Source: JAJDXO01 sp965207535 (GTDB taxonomy: Bacteria; Pseudomonadota; Alphaproteobacteria; Rhodospirillales; UBA2165). From it: a stretch of DNA of 64,000 bases. The notes under the pieces were generated by a model. That model did no database searches. It was not told where the DNA came from and saw nothing but the letters and a program-made list of their open reading frames with translations. The stretch spans positions 220,267 through 284,266 of the forward strand of contig CBDBMR010000012.1 in NCBI GenBank assembly GCA_965207535.1, in the 5' to 3' direction. Both the position numbers and the translations under genes were made by a program. Shown here piece by piece: positions 7,352-15,140 of the stretch. Within the stretch, counting starts at the first letter, position 1, and every line of letters begins with the position of its first letter.

Positions 7352-8551
7352 TTATTGAATCGCCTCGGATTTTCGGACCCCGTTGATCATCGAGGTCTGC
7401 ATGAGTATTTCCCGCGATTTCCCGGCGTCCGCGGCAACCGCTCTCAGCTCGTCCTGCCGCCGCTTTCGGACGGCCGGGTCCTTCTCCTCGAGATTCTTCT
7501 TGTTTCGGATCGTCTGCGCCTGGACGTATTCGACGGCGATGGGCCGGCGCTGGCGGTCATACCGGTCGAGGAGATCGTCACTCTCTCCGCCGCGAATGAT
7601 GCGGACCAGCTTGTTGGCGAGGTTGATGCCGTCATGCAGCCCGCCGTTCATCCCCATTCCGCCCAACGGGTTGTTGACGTGCGCCGCATCGCCGGCAAGC
7701 AGAATACGTCCCTTCCGATAGGTTTCCGCGACCCGCTGATTTACGCCGTAGAGGGTCCTGTGGTCGATCGAGTAGGCGGAGTCCCAGGGCGCCAGCCGAT
7801 GCAGCCGGTTTTGAAGGTAGGTCTCGTCAAACGCTTCCTCCCGAGTCATTTCCATGGGGATGGGAAACAGAAAGCGCCAGAATTCCGGCGCATGGATCAA
7901 CGCGCACCACTCGGTCGGGTGAGAGATGTAGGCCACATGGCCCATGTCGGGAACGATCTCGTTCACCGGCTCGGGAACGCTGATGGTGACGAACTGTTCG
8001 GGGTAGGTAAATCCGGCAAATTCGATTCCCTGCGACTTTCGAACGGCGCTCCGCGAGCCGTCGCATCCGATCAGATAGGTTCCGGAAACCTCCTCTTCTC
8101 CGTCAGGCGTCGAATAGGCGACCGTAACGCCCTCGCCGGTCTGCGACGCGCCGGTCACCCGGGCATCGAATCGAAACTCCGTATCGCTGAACGGTTCCAG
8201 CATCTCGTGGATGACGCGGGTGAGCTTGAACTGCTCACACTGGAGCCGGTAGGGATGATTGGTTTCGTCGGCAATCAGAGCGTGGTCGAACTCGGCCACC
8301 AGTCCGTCATCGAGGTCCCGATATTGAATTGATGGCGTGACCAGACCCTGTTCGATGAGTTTCGGCGTCACGTCCAACTCGTCGAGCATATCAAGGCTTG
8401 GCGGGTGGAACGTCGAGGCGCGAAGGTCCTGGATCAGCCCGGCCTCCGCCTCGAGCAGCGTCACGGGGATGCCGGCGTTGGACAGGACCAATGCGGCGAC
8501 GCAACCGACGGGCCCGGCGCCCGCGATGATGACGCTGTTCTTGCTTGCCAT
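7352..8551 (-). CDS. FAD-dependent aromatic-ring hydroxylase family monooxygenase
   Basis: A PHBH/UbiH-type flavoprotein of about 399 residues. The N-terminal FAD motif GAGPVG follows the start, GCDGSRSAVR lies in the middle, and LLAGDAAHVNNPLGGMGMNGG is the GD motif contacting FAD ribitol. Such enzymes use NAD(P)H and O2 to hydroxylate phenols or hydroxypyridines. An upstream in-frame ATG at 8566 would add five residues; 8551 puts the Rossmann fold at its usual distance. It is on the same strand as the downstream cyclases. Together they resemble a set that hydroxylates a ring and then hydrolyses an amide or lactone, but the substrate cannot be read from the sequence. Confidence 0.87.
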   Translation of the reverse strand: MASKNSVIIAGAGPVGCVAALVLSNAGIPVTLLEAEAGLIQDLRASTFHPPSLDMLDELDVTPKLIEQGLVTPSIQYRDLDDGLVAEFDHALIADETNHPYRLQCEQFKLTRVIHEMLEPFSDTEFRFDARVTGASQTGEGVTVAYSTPDGEEEVSGTYLIGCDGSRSAVRKSQGIEFAGFTYPEQFVTISVPEPVNEIVPDMGHVAYISHPTEWCALIHAPEFWRFLFPIPMEMTREEAFDETYLQNRLHRLAPWDSAYSIDHRTLYGVNQRVAETYRKGRILLAGDAAHVNNPLGGMGMNGGLHDGINLANKLVRIIRGGESDDLLDRYDRQRRPIAVEYVQAQTIRNKKNLEEKDPAVRKRRQDELRAVAADAGKSREILMQTSMINGVRKSEAIQ

Positions 8552-8714
8552 CGGAATAGGGTCCAATTACGGCCAAAGACGGCCAAAGACGAGATGACGA
8601 ATTCGAAAGATTGTATGCAATTATCGGGCATCGATTGCCAGCCGGTCAATTGAGCCGGATGCGCCGGAATTGCCCGGCTGTGGCGCACTCCTTTTGGGGC
8701 GCACTCCACCCGTC

Positions 8715-8737
8715 ATGCCCGTGCTTGACACGGGCAT
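8715..8737. repeat. GTCATGCCC-type palindromic repeat
   Basis: A perfect 9-bp inverted repeat, ATGCCCGTG / CACGGGCAT, with a 5-bp loop CTTGA. It belongs to the same family as the three units at 9994-10111, differing in the middle bases of the stem. Confidence 0.8.
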
Positions 8738-8845
8738 CCATGAACTTCCGACCCCCTCACCCAGCTTCGGCTAGGCCGGGCTGCCGCCCGGCACGCCTCC
8801 GCATCCCTCTCCCCCCGATGGGGGCGAGGGAGTATCGGTGGTGTC

Positions 8846-8874
8846 CCCTCTCCCCCTACTTCAGGGGGAGAGGG
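8846..8874. terminator. Strong hairpin CCCTCTCCCCCT/AGGGGGAGAGGG
   Basis: A perfect 12-bp inverted repeat with a 5-bp loop lies about 95 bp downstream of the racemase-like gene (minus strand). There is no clear T-run, so it may act as a weak terminator or transcript-stabilising hairpin. It may equally be just a copy of a dispersed repeat whose flanks (GGGTCAGGGTGAGGGGG) are typical of such elements. Confidence 0.5.
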
Positions 8875-8967
8875 TCAGGGTGAGGGGGTCATAAGGTATG
8901 AGAATGAAGGGGTTGCGCAAACGGCCTCCAAAACGCCGGATGCGCTTCCCACTGGAAGCAGCACCCT

Positions 8968-9729
8968 CTAAAACCGCTCCAGCAGCCAGCCCCGGCCGAA
9001 GAACTTGTCGTCGATCCCGTTGGTCCTGAACGTGTGCCAAATGGTCGCCACGTTGATCGGAATGACCGGTTTGCCGAGCTGTTTCTCGAGCGCCGGGAAT
9101 ATATCGAGCGCCGTCAGGTTGGTCCCCGCCTGGACGATGGCATCGACATCGTCCCCGTCGAGCTGGTTCATCACCGCGTCGATGACTTCGCCGGGCGGCG
9201 TGTGGGCGATGGACGTGGCCGTGTCGCATTTCAATCCGACCACGTTCGACACCTCATAGCCGGTTTCCTCGAGAAAGCGGTGAACCTGCTCGTCGCCGAC
9301 CGGCTGGTACGGCGTGAGCGCGGCGACCTTCCTGGCGCCGAAGGCCTTGAGCGACGCATCGAGCGCATTGGCGCCCGTCGTTATGCCGATCTCGTCGCCG
9401 CAAACCTCCCGAAGCCCCGCGGTGAACTCGGCGTTGCCCTCCAAGCCGCCCCAAAACGTCTCGGCGGACATTCCCATCATGATGTGCGACGGCTCGCAGG
9501 TCATGGCATCGCGCATGGCATGCGGGATGGTGTGCCGAATGGCGTCGACGAAGGCCATGAACATATCGTCGCTGGAAAGATCGGGCTGTTCGACGAAGAA
9601 GCGGCAGAAATGCCACGTGACGCCGGGAGGCGCCAATTGCTGGCAGTCGTATTCCACACTGATATTGGTCGACGGAAGGATGACCGCTATCCGTCCGCGG
9701 CTGCCGATCCAGGGTTCCTGCGGCTTCAT
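8968..9729 (-). CDS. Asp/Glu racemase-fold protein (maleate isomerase / arylmalonate decarboxylase group) without catalytic cysteines
   Basis: A 253-residue protein. The opening GRIAVILPSTNISVEYD matches the VxPSxNTTVExE start of maleate isomerases and arylmalonate decarboxylases, and the C-terminal LGKPVIPINVATIWH matches the family's closing motif. Enzymes of this fold use one or two Cys. Here the first position is in GMSAE (residues 86-90) and the second in VQAGTNL (199-205), where SCTN-type sequence is usual; neither has Cys. The five Cys present (29, 42, 78, 110, 168) lie elsewhere. It therefore either uses another mechanism, has lost activity, or serves as a binding protein. It stands alone between repeat-filled gaps, on the same strand as the catabolic block. 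Confidence 0.75.
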   Translation of the reverse strand: MKPQEPWIGSRGRIAVILPSTNISVEYDCQQLAPPGVTWHFCRFFVEQPDLSSDDMFMAFVDAIRHTIPHAMRDAMTCEPSHIMMGMSAETFWGGLEGNAEFTAGLREVCGDEIGITTGANALDASLKAFGARKVAALTPYQPVGDEQVHRFLEETGYEVSNVVGLKCDTATSIAHTPPGEVIDAVMNQLDGDDVDAIVQAGTNLTALDIFPALEKQLGKPVIPINVATIWHTFRTNGIDDKFFGRGWLLERF

Positions 9730-9828
9730 GACGATACCTCCGATCCGCGCTGTTGCCGGAAAATCGTATACAATCTCGCTCGACCGTAAACCGGTTGTTT
9801 CGGTTCAGGAACCCGCGGCATACTCCGG

Positions 9829-9999
9829 CCGTCATGCCCCGACCCACTGGACCGGCTTTGCCGGCCAGCCGGCAAAGTGGCGGGGCATCCAGGATATAAG
9901 GATTTCACCACAGAGGCACAGAGTTCACAGAGGAGGAATAACTAACTCCTGCTATCTCAATGTCTCACCGTCTCTGTGGTTCAAGAAGCCGTCATGCCC
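9829..9999 (+). repeat. Composite dispersed repeat, copy B (inverted relative to 3549-3711)
   Basis: The same module order as copy A but in the opposite orientation: GTCATGCCCCGACCCACTGG, GGCTTTGCCGG..CCGGCAAAGTGG, GGGGCATCCAGGATAT, CACAGAGGCACAGAGTTCAC, GAGGAGGAAT, then TCTCACCGTCTCTGTGGTT. The first ~70 bp are almost identical between copies and later parts show small indels. The two copies bracket the 6-kb block 3.7-9.8 kb. Confidence 0.8.
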
Positions 10000-10111
10000 C
10001 GACTTGTTCGGGGCATCCACGTTGTTCTGGATACCCCGGACTTGCACCGGGGTATGACGAGTGGATATACGACACAAACCAGGCCGTCATGCCCCGGCTC
10101 GTTCGGGGCAT
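9994..10111. repeat. Three spaced GTCATGCCCC-type palindromes
   Basis: Inverted repeats with 9-bp arms at 9994-10016 (ATGCCCCGA/TCGGGGCAT), 10031-10055 (ATACCCCGG/CCGGGGTAT) and 10089-10111 (ATGCCCCGG/TCGGGGCAT, one mismatch). Each is followed by CCAC or GACG-like sequence. They are copies of one short palindromic family, the first overlapping the end of composite repeat B. Confidence 0.8.
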
Positions 10112-10203
10112 CCACCCATGGCCGTCGGCGATACAAAAGGTCAGTCCCCGCCGGGGATTGACCGGGTGGATGGCCGGACCGCGGACCAGATTGGAGACGA
10201 TCG

Positions 10204-11439
10204 ATGCCAGTTCCGACCGACGAACGCGACCCCAAGCTCGAAGGCCCGCTCGCCGGGGTGCGGGTCATAGAGATGGGTCAATTGCTGGCGGGGCCGTTCA
10301 CCGGCTCCCGGCTGGCCGATTTCGGCGCCGAGGTCATCAAGGTGGAAACCCCGGGCAGCGGCGACCCTATGCGCGAATGGGGACACCACCGCTACAACGG
10401 CAGGTGCCTTTGGTGGCCCGTTCTGGGCCGCAACAAAAAGTGCGTTACGGCGAACCTCAAGGACGGGCGGGGACAGGCGCTCATCAAGCGCCTGGTCGGG
10501 TCCGCGGATGTTCTGGTCGAGAACTTCAAGCCCGGCACGCTCGAGAAGTGGGGCCTCGGCCCCGATGACCTTCACGCCATAAACCCGGGACTGGTCATCG
10601 GCCGGGTATCCGGTTTCGGCCAGACGGGGCCCTACGCCGACCGTCCCGGATTTGCCAGCGTCGGCGAGGCCATGGGCGGGCTTCGCTACATCAATGGATT
10701 TCCCGATCAACCGCCGCCGCGCTCCGGCATTTCCCTCGGCGACACCCTGACCGGCATGTTCTGCGCGCAAGGAATATTGATGGCGCTCTATTGGCGGGAC
10801 GCGCTGGGCGGCGGCAAGGGCCAGATCGTCGACGCGGCCATTACGGAGTCCTGCTTCACCCTCATGGAAAGCGCCCTGCCGGAATTCGACAAGCTCGGCA
10901 TCATCCGTTCACCGAGCGGCACCGGGCTCGCCAACGTCGCGCCCTCGAACATCTACCCGACCAAGGAAGGGAAATACGTCGTCATCGCCGCCAACATCGA
11001 TGCCATGTTCGGCCGGCTGTGCGCGGCGATGGGCAAGCCCGAATTGGCCGAGGACCCGAAATACGTGGATCACAAGGCCCGCGGAGAAAACGCGGCCGAA
11101 CTCGACGCGCTGATCGGGGAATGGACCAGGACCAAAACGGCTGGGGAGCTCGACAGGCATCTGGATGAGCATGGCGTCGTCGTCGGCCCCATCTACACCA
11201 TCGGCGACATCGCCGAGGACCCGCACTTCCGGGCGCGCGGCATGGTCCGGCAATTCGAGGACGAGGAACTGGACGGCCTGGCGATCCCCGGCACGGCGCC
11301 AAAATTCTCCGAGAGCGACGGCGCCGTGGCGTGGCTTGGCCCGCCCGATGTCGGCAGCCATAATGAAGAGATCTACGGCGGCCTGCTCGGGATGAGCGCC
11401 CGGGAACTGGAGGACTTGAGGAATGACGGCATCATCTGA
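10204..11439 (+). CDS. CaiB/BaiF family (class III) CoA-transferase
   Basis: A 411-residue family III CoA transferase. It has the N-terminal LAGVRVIEMGQLLAGPFTG and ADFGAEVIKVE motifs, VENFKPG near 105-111, SGFGQTGPYADRPGF near 136-150, and the catalytic Asp180 in GISLGDTLTG. These enzymes move CoA between organic acids, such as carnitine, succinate/benzylsuccinate and mesaconate/citramalate, through an aspartyl-CoA anhydride. The last 17 bp overlap the start of the lyase gene, so the pair is translationally coupled. The reading is that the transferase activates an acid which the lyase then cleaves. The acid is unknown. Confidence 0.92.
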   Translation: MPVPTDERDPKLEGPLAGVRVIEMGQLLAGPFTGSRLADFGAEVIKVETPGSGDPMREWGHHRYNGRCLWWPVLGRNKKCVTANLKDGRGQALIKRLVGSADVLVENFKPGTLEKWGLGPDDLHAINPGLVIGRVSGFGQTGPYADRPGFASVGEAMGGLRYINGFPDQPPPRSGISLGDTLTGMFCAQGILMALYWRDALGGGKGQIVDAAITESCFTLMESALPEFDKLGIIRSPSGTGLANVAPSNIYPTKEGKYVVIAANIDAMFGRLCAAMGKPELAEDPKYVDHKARGENAAELDALIGEWTRTKTAGELDRHLDEHGVVVGPIYTIGDIAEDPHFRARGMVRQFEDEELDGLAIPGTAPKFSESDGAVAWLGPPDVGSHNEEIYGGLLGMSARELEDLRNDGII

Positions 11440-12361
11440 CGCCGACCGAACCATCGAGATTTGCGATGTCGGCCCGCGGGACGGCCTGCAAAGCGAAGAG
11501 CGCCTGTGGAGCGTCGGCGAGCGCGTCGAATTGATCAACCGGCTGATCGGTGCCGGGCTCAGGCGGATCGAGGCGGTCAGCTTCGTCAACCCCAAACGGG
11601 TTCCGCAAATGGCCGATGCGGAGGCGGTCGTCGAGGGGATCAACCGCTCGAAGAATGTCCGGATCGCCGGACTTGCCCTCAATGCCAGGGGCGCCGAGCG
11701 GGCAATCGCCGCCGAGGTGGACGAGGTCCGCTTCGTCGTCGTCGCCAGCGAAACCTTCAACCAAAAGAACCAGGGTGCGTCCGTCTCCGAGACCCTCGAC
11801 GGCTTCGATGCGGTCGCCGAGCCGGTCCGGGCCGCCGGCATTCGCCTGTCCGGGGTCATCGGGGCGTCGTTCGGCTGCCCCTTCGAAGGCGCCGTCCCGC
11901 CGGGCAAGGTCGCCGACATTGCCGGCCGCCTCGCCGAAAGGGGCGCGGAGGAAATCGGCCTCGCGGACACCATCGGCGCCGCCGTTCCGACCCAGTTGAT
12001 CGAGCTCCATCCGATGATCGCGGACGCCGTCGGCGAGGGAACCAGGATCGGATTTCATCTCCATAACACCCGGAATACCGGATTCGCCAACGCGGCCATT
12101 GCGGCAAGTCTGGGCGCGGATTTCCTCGACGCTTCCGTCGGCGGCCTCGGCGGCTGCCCTTTCGCACCGGCGGCAACGGGCAATATCGCCACCGAGGATT
12201 TGTGCTTCATGCTGCGCAACATGGGCTACGAGACCGGCATCGATCTCGCGGCCCTCATCGGCGTGGCCAGATGGACGGAAGGCTTCTTCGACCAACCGCT
12301 GCCGGGTCAGGTCATGAAGGCCGGTCTTTTCCCCGAGGTCGCGAAACAGGCGGCCGGGTAG
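11423..12361 (+). CDS. Hydroxymethylglutaryl-CoA lyase family protein
   Basis: A 312-residue HMGL-like TIM barrel. It has DVGPRDGLQSE near residues 15-25, the metal ligands in HLHNTRNTG near 212-220, and the signature loop GLGGCPFAPAATGN with catalytic Cys245. The family cleaves 3-hydroxy-3-methylglutaryl-CoA to acetoacetate and acetyl-CoA; close relatives act on citramalyl-CoA or other 3-hydroxyacyl-CoAs. Because it overlaps a class III CoA transferase by 17 bp, a CoA-ester formed by that enzyme (for example citramalyl-CoA or HMG-CoA) is the likely substrate. That pairing is inference; the lyase family itself is clear. Confidence 0.9.
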   Translation: MTASSDADRTIEICDVGPRDGLQSEERLWSVGERVELINRLIGAGLRRIEAVSFVNPKRVPQMADAEAVVEGINRSKNVRIAGLALNARGAERAIAAEVDEVRFVVVASETFNQKNQGASVSETLDGFDAVAEPVRAAGIRLSGVIGASFGCPFEGAVPPGKVADIAGRLAERGAEEIGLADTIGAAVPTQLIELHPMIADAVGEGTRIGFHLHNTRNTGFANAAIAASLGADFLDASVGGLGGCPFAPAATGNIATEDLCFMLRNMGYETGIDLAALIGVARWTEGFFDQPLPGQVMKAGLFPEVAKQAAG

Positions 12362-12432
12362 GCGGCGTTCGGCGCCCTGCTGAAAAACCACTAGAGCGGG
12401 GCATGACGGCTGGAGTGTGCCCCAAACCGGCC

Positions 12433-13062
12433 CTAGCCGGCCGCAACGCCGGCGAGGTAGCCGATTACGTCGCCGCTCGAAACCAGGTCGGCATACTTCT
12501 GGCCCATATCGAACAGATTGGCCTCGTGGGGCCCGAGCGCCCGGTCGCCGACGCAATCGGTGACGACGATTGTGCGGAAGTTGTAGCTCATGGAATCGAC
12601 GACCGAAGCCCGCACGCAGCCCGACGTGGTGCATCCCGCCACGAGCAAGGTATCCACCTGCCGGCCCGCCAGCCACGCGGCAAGGCCGGTGCCGAAGAAG
12701 GCCGACGGCTGGGTCTTGCGGAGAACGTACTCGCCGGCCGCGGGCGCCAGCGCATCCACCACCTGGCTGGATTCCGAATGCTCGGTCAGGTTCTTCAGTC
12801 CGGGCGCCTTGTCGCAGAACACGCCGGCATCCGAACCGTCATCGGCATAGACGACGCGGGTGAACGCGACCGGGATATTCGCCTTGCGCGCAGACGCCAG
12901 CAAGGCCCGGGTGGCGGCAATGGCCTCGCCGATATTCCCGCCGCCGAACCGGTCCGGATCGGCAAAGCCGTTGACGAAATCGACGATCAAAAGGGCCGGC
13001 CTGCCGCCGAACCCGCTCGAATTCCCGAAATTCTGTTTCCGATAGACGTCCAGTTCGTTCAT
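12433..13062 (-). CDS. Isochorismatase-fold cysteine hydrolase (N-carbamoylsarcosine amidase / maleamate amidohydrolase type)
   Basis: A 209-residue isochorismatase-like hydrolase with a complete Asp-Lys-Cys triad: Asp28 in LLIVDFVNGF, Lys116 in LRKTQPSAFF, and Cys149 in AGCTTSGCVRAS. The GCTTSGCVRAS motif and the presence of the triad place it nearest the carbamoylsarcosine amidase and maleamate amidohydrolase group, which release ammonia from small amides in the cytoplasm. It converges on the HMGL-like gene and is 230 bp from the divergent dioxygenase gene. Together with the racemase-fold protein and FAD monooxygenase to the left it resembles parts of nicotinate breakdown, but the other enzymes of that route are absent here. 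Confidence 0.88.
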   Translation of the reverse strand: MNELDVYRKQNFGNSSGFGGRPALLIVDFVNGFADPDRFGGGNIGEAIAATRALLASARKANIPVAFTRVVYADDGSDAGVFCDKAPGLKNLTEHSESSQVVDALAPAAGEYVLRKTQPSAFFGTGLAAWLAGRQVDTLLVAGCTTSGCVRASVVDSMSYNFRTIVVTDCVGDRALGPHEANLFDMGQKYADLVSSGDVIGYLAGVAAG

Positions 13063-13292
13063 CCGGCTTCCAGGGCGCTCCCAGCGCTATTCCCAATACC
13101 CGGCGGCAGTGTAGTACGGCAAGTCACGCCCGGCCACCCGGGCGGCGGCCGGGAAGCAGGCGTTGGAAACGGGATCGGGCATGGCGATTTTCGTTACCGG
13201 GTCTCGACTGTTTGGGGAGTTCCGGTGTTTACTAGGGGAACGAACCGCCTGACGCAAACGCCGGGCGGATAAACACCGGAGACGCGCCCGCG

Positions 13293-14150
13293 ATGCAATA
13301 CCAATCCATCACCGTGCACGAAATGTCGCCCTCTTGTGGAGGAATCATCGAGGGGGTCGATCTCGCGGGCCCCGTCTCAAACCGGCAGTTCGATGAAATC
13401 CACTCGGCCGTGCTCGACCGGACCGTGGTCATTTTCCGGGATCAGGTGCTCAGCGAAGCGGAACACGTTGCCTTTGCCCGGCGGTTCGGGGATCTCCAGC
13501 CGGCATCGGTCTCCGGTTTCGACAAGCACCCGGGCGAGCCGGAAATCGACATTCTGGAGTACGACGCGGAAAACCCGCCCCATGTCACCCGCGACCTGTG
13601 GCATACGGATTTCGTCGGCCGGGAGAAACCCTCCATGGGCACGGCGCTTTATGCCCGCGACATCCCGCCCGAGGGCGGAGACACCATTTGGGTCAACTCG
13701 GTGGCGGCCTACGAAGCGCTTTCGGACCGAATGAAGGCCCATATCGAGGGTCTCCAAGCCTATCACGATTCCTACCAACCCTATGACGAGCACGTGCGCC
13801 CCGAACTGTGGCAGAACGACTACGGAATCTATGATCCCGGCGAGCGGGCCAAATATCGTCCGGCCCTGCATCCGGTCGTCCGGACCCACCCGGAGACGGG
13901 AAAGCGCGGACTGTTCGTCAACGAATCCATGACCAGCCTGATCAAGGACCTGGACCGGCGGGAGAGCGACTACCTGCTGCGATACCTGTTCGACCATCTG
14001 AGAACGCCGGAGTTCCAGTACCGCCACAAATGGAAGGACAACGACCTCGCCGTGTGGGATAACCGCCTGAGCCTCCACTACGCGCTGTTCGATTATTCGG
14101 AGCACCGGTTGATGCACCGGGTGGTCATCGAGGGCGACAAGCCGGTGTGA
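13293..14150 (+). CDS. TauD/TfdA family Fe(II)/2-oxoglutarate dioxygenase
   Basis: A 285-residue TauD-type dioxygenase. Its Fe ligands are His104 and Asp106 in LWHTDF and His262 in DNRLSLHYA; the 2-oxoglutarate-binding Arg follows in HRLMHRVVI (Arg276, with Arg272 nearby). The family hydroxylates taurine, phenoxyacetates, alkyl sulfates and similar small molecules, often releasing a heteroatom group. All residues needed for activity are present. It stands alone, divergent from the amidase gene, so context does not name the substrate. Confidence 0.92.
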   Translation: MQYQSITVHEMSPSCGGIIEGVDLAGPVSNRQFDEIHSAVLDRTVVIFRDQVLSEAEHVAFARRFGDLQPASVSGFDKHPGEPEIDILEYDAENPPHVTRDLWHTDFVGREKPSMGTALYARDIPPEGGDTIWVNSVAAYEALSDRMKAHIEGLQAYHDSYQPYDEHVRPELWQNDYGIYDPGERAKYRPALHPVVRTHPETGKRGLFVNESMTSLIKDLDRRESDYLLRYLFDHLRTPEFQYRHKWKDNDLAVWDNRLSLHYALFDYSEHRLMHRVVIEGDKPV

Positions 14151-14252
14151 TGGGGCCTGCCCCGAAGGGCTGTCCCGGGGAAGCGACCACAAATCCCGGT
14201 GGCCACCGGCCGGCCGCATTGACGATCAAGGGACCGATGATCGCGCGCGCCG

Positions 14253-14615
14253 CTAATCCGACTTCGTCGCCGGGCCGCGCTCGGACGGGATGACCGGTTC
14301 GAGCAGAGAGATCAGTTCCGGCAAGTCTCCCTGTACCGTTTTCCAGACGATATCGAGGTTGATGTCGAAATACGCATGCACGAGTCGATTGCGCATCCCG
14401 ACGATCCGCTCCCACGGTATCTCAGGCAGATCCTGGCGTGTGGGCTCGGTGACCTGTGTTGCCGCCTCGCCGACGATCTCGACATCCTTGACCAGCGCAA
14501 GGACCAGTTGACGATCATTGTCGAGGTCGCCGCGCGTCCGTCCCCGAGCGAAGCCCACCGCTTCCCGCGCGGCGTCCAGCATGTGCAGCAAACGGATTTC
14601 GTCATCCTTGCGCAT
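14253..14615 (-). CDS. hepT: HepT-like toxin ribonuclease (DUF86)
   Basis: A 120-residue all-helical protein with the HepT active-site signature RNRLVHAY (Arg-x4-His-x-Tyr). HepT toxins cut RNA and are silenced by the adjacent nucleotidyltransferase, which adds AMP to the Tyr of this motif. The gene overlaps the antitoxin gene by 14 bp, with the nucleotidyltransferase translated first, the standard order for this type VII module. All key residues are intact, so the toxin should be functional. Confidence 0.88.
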   Translation of the reverse strand: MRKDDEIRLLHMLDAAREAVGFARGRTRGDLDNDRQLVLALVKDVEIVGEAATQVTEPTRQDLPEIPWERIVGMRNRLVHAYFDINLDIVWKTVQGDLPELISLLEPVIPSERGPATKSD

Positions 14616-14907
14616 ACTGGACTTCCGCCGTGTCGAGGACTTCCTGGCGGAAATACCGGCTCAGGTCTTCCGGGGTCCGCAGGTCCACCTTGCGGCCGCC
14701 GAACAGCGGCGACAACTCGATCTCCATGCCGGCCACCCCCAACAGGCCGGGCGCGCGATCCGGCGCGAACTCGACCAGCACGTCGATATCGCTTTCGGGG
14801 CCGAAATCCGCCCGTAACGCCGAGCCGAAAATCGCCAGACGCCGGATTCCGTGCGCCTGACAGAATTCGGCCAGTTCGGACTTGGGGATAGACAGTTGCG
14901 CATTCAT
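14602..14907 (-). CDS. mntA: MntA-like nucleotidyltransferase antitoxin
   Basis: A 101-residue minimal nucleotidyltransferase with GSALRADFGPESDIDVLVEF: the GSxxR motif and the two metal-binding Asp (DID) of the pol-beta fold. Its role is to AMPylate and neutralise the HepT toxin encoded just downstream. The length is typical of MntA. The ATG at 14907 has no gene close upstream; 14908-15140 is gene-free and comparatively AT-rich towards 15140 and may carry the module promoter. Confidence 0.88.
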   Translation of the reverse strand: MNAQLSIPKSELAEFCQAHGIRRLAIFGSALRADFGPESDIDVLVEFAPDRAPGLLGVAGMEIELSPLFGGRKVDLRTPEDLSRYFRQEVLDTAEVQYAQG

Positions 14908-15140
14908 GCCTAAATCACCTTGTTGGCGTCGACGTCAAAGCCGGCGGCGGCATTTCGACCGCCACATAGCCGCCGATGGCGCCCGCTCCATAGATGCGGA
15001 TTTTAATCCCGGCGCCTGCCGCAGGACAACCAGAGCGTTTTCCGATCAGTTGCGGTCATGACGCAGCGGCAAACCCGCGCACCAACCAAAATTACAAGCC
15101 ATTGAAAACCAAAAAAGATTCCGTCGGATAGGAAAACGCC

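Larger units (their letters stand above)
8552..8967. other. Gene-free interval with dispersed palindromic repeats
   Basis: No ORF is convincing. The interval contains the ATGCCCGTG/CACGGGCAT palindrome, a run of CCCTCACCC-type sequence and the strong hairpin at 8846-8874. These are typical short interspersed elements between genes. Confidence 0.7.
9730..10203. other. Gene-free interval made of dispersed repeats
   Basis: This divergent gap between the racemase-like gene and the CoA transferase holds composite repeat copy B (9829-9999) and three tandem GTCATGCC palindromes. Promoters for both genes must lie in the edges; none is clear enough to mark. Confidence 0.7.

Noticed and set aside
8715..10111. 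Repeated palindromes as a CRISPR array
   Set aside because: Units are palindromic, irregularly spaced, and lack uniform spacers or cas genes.
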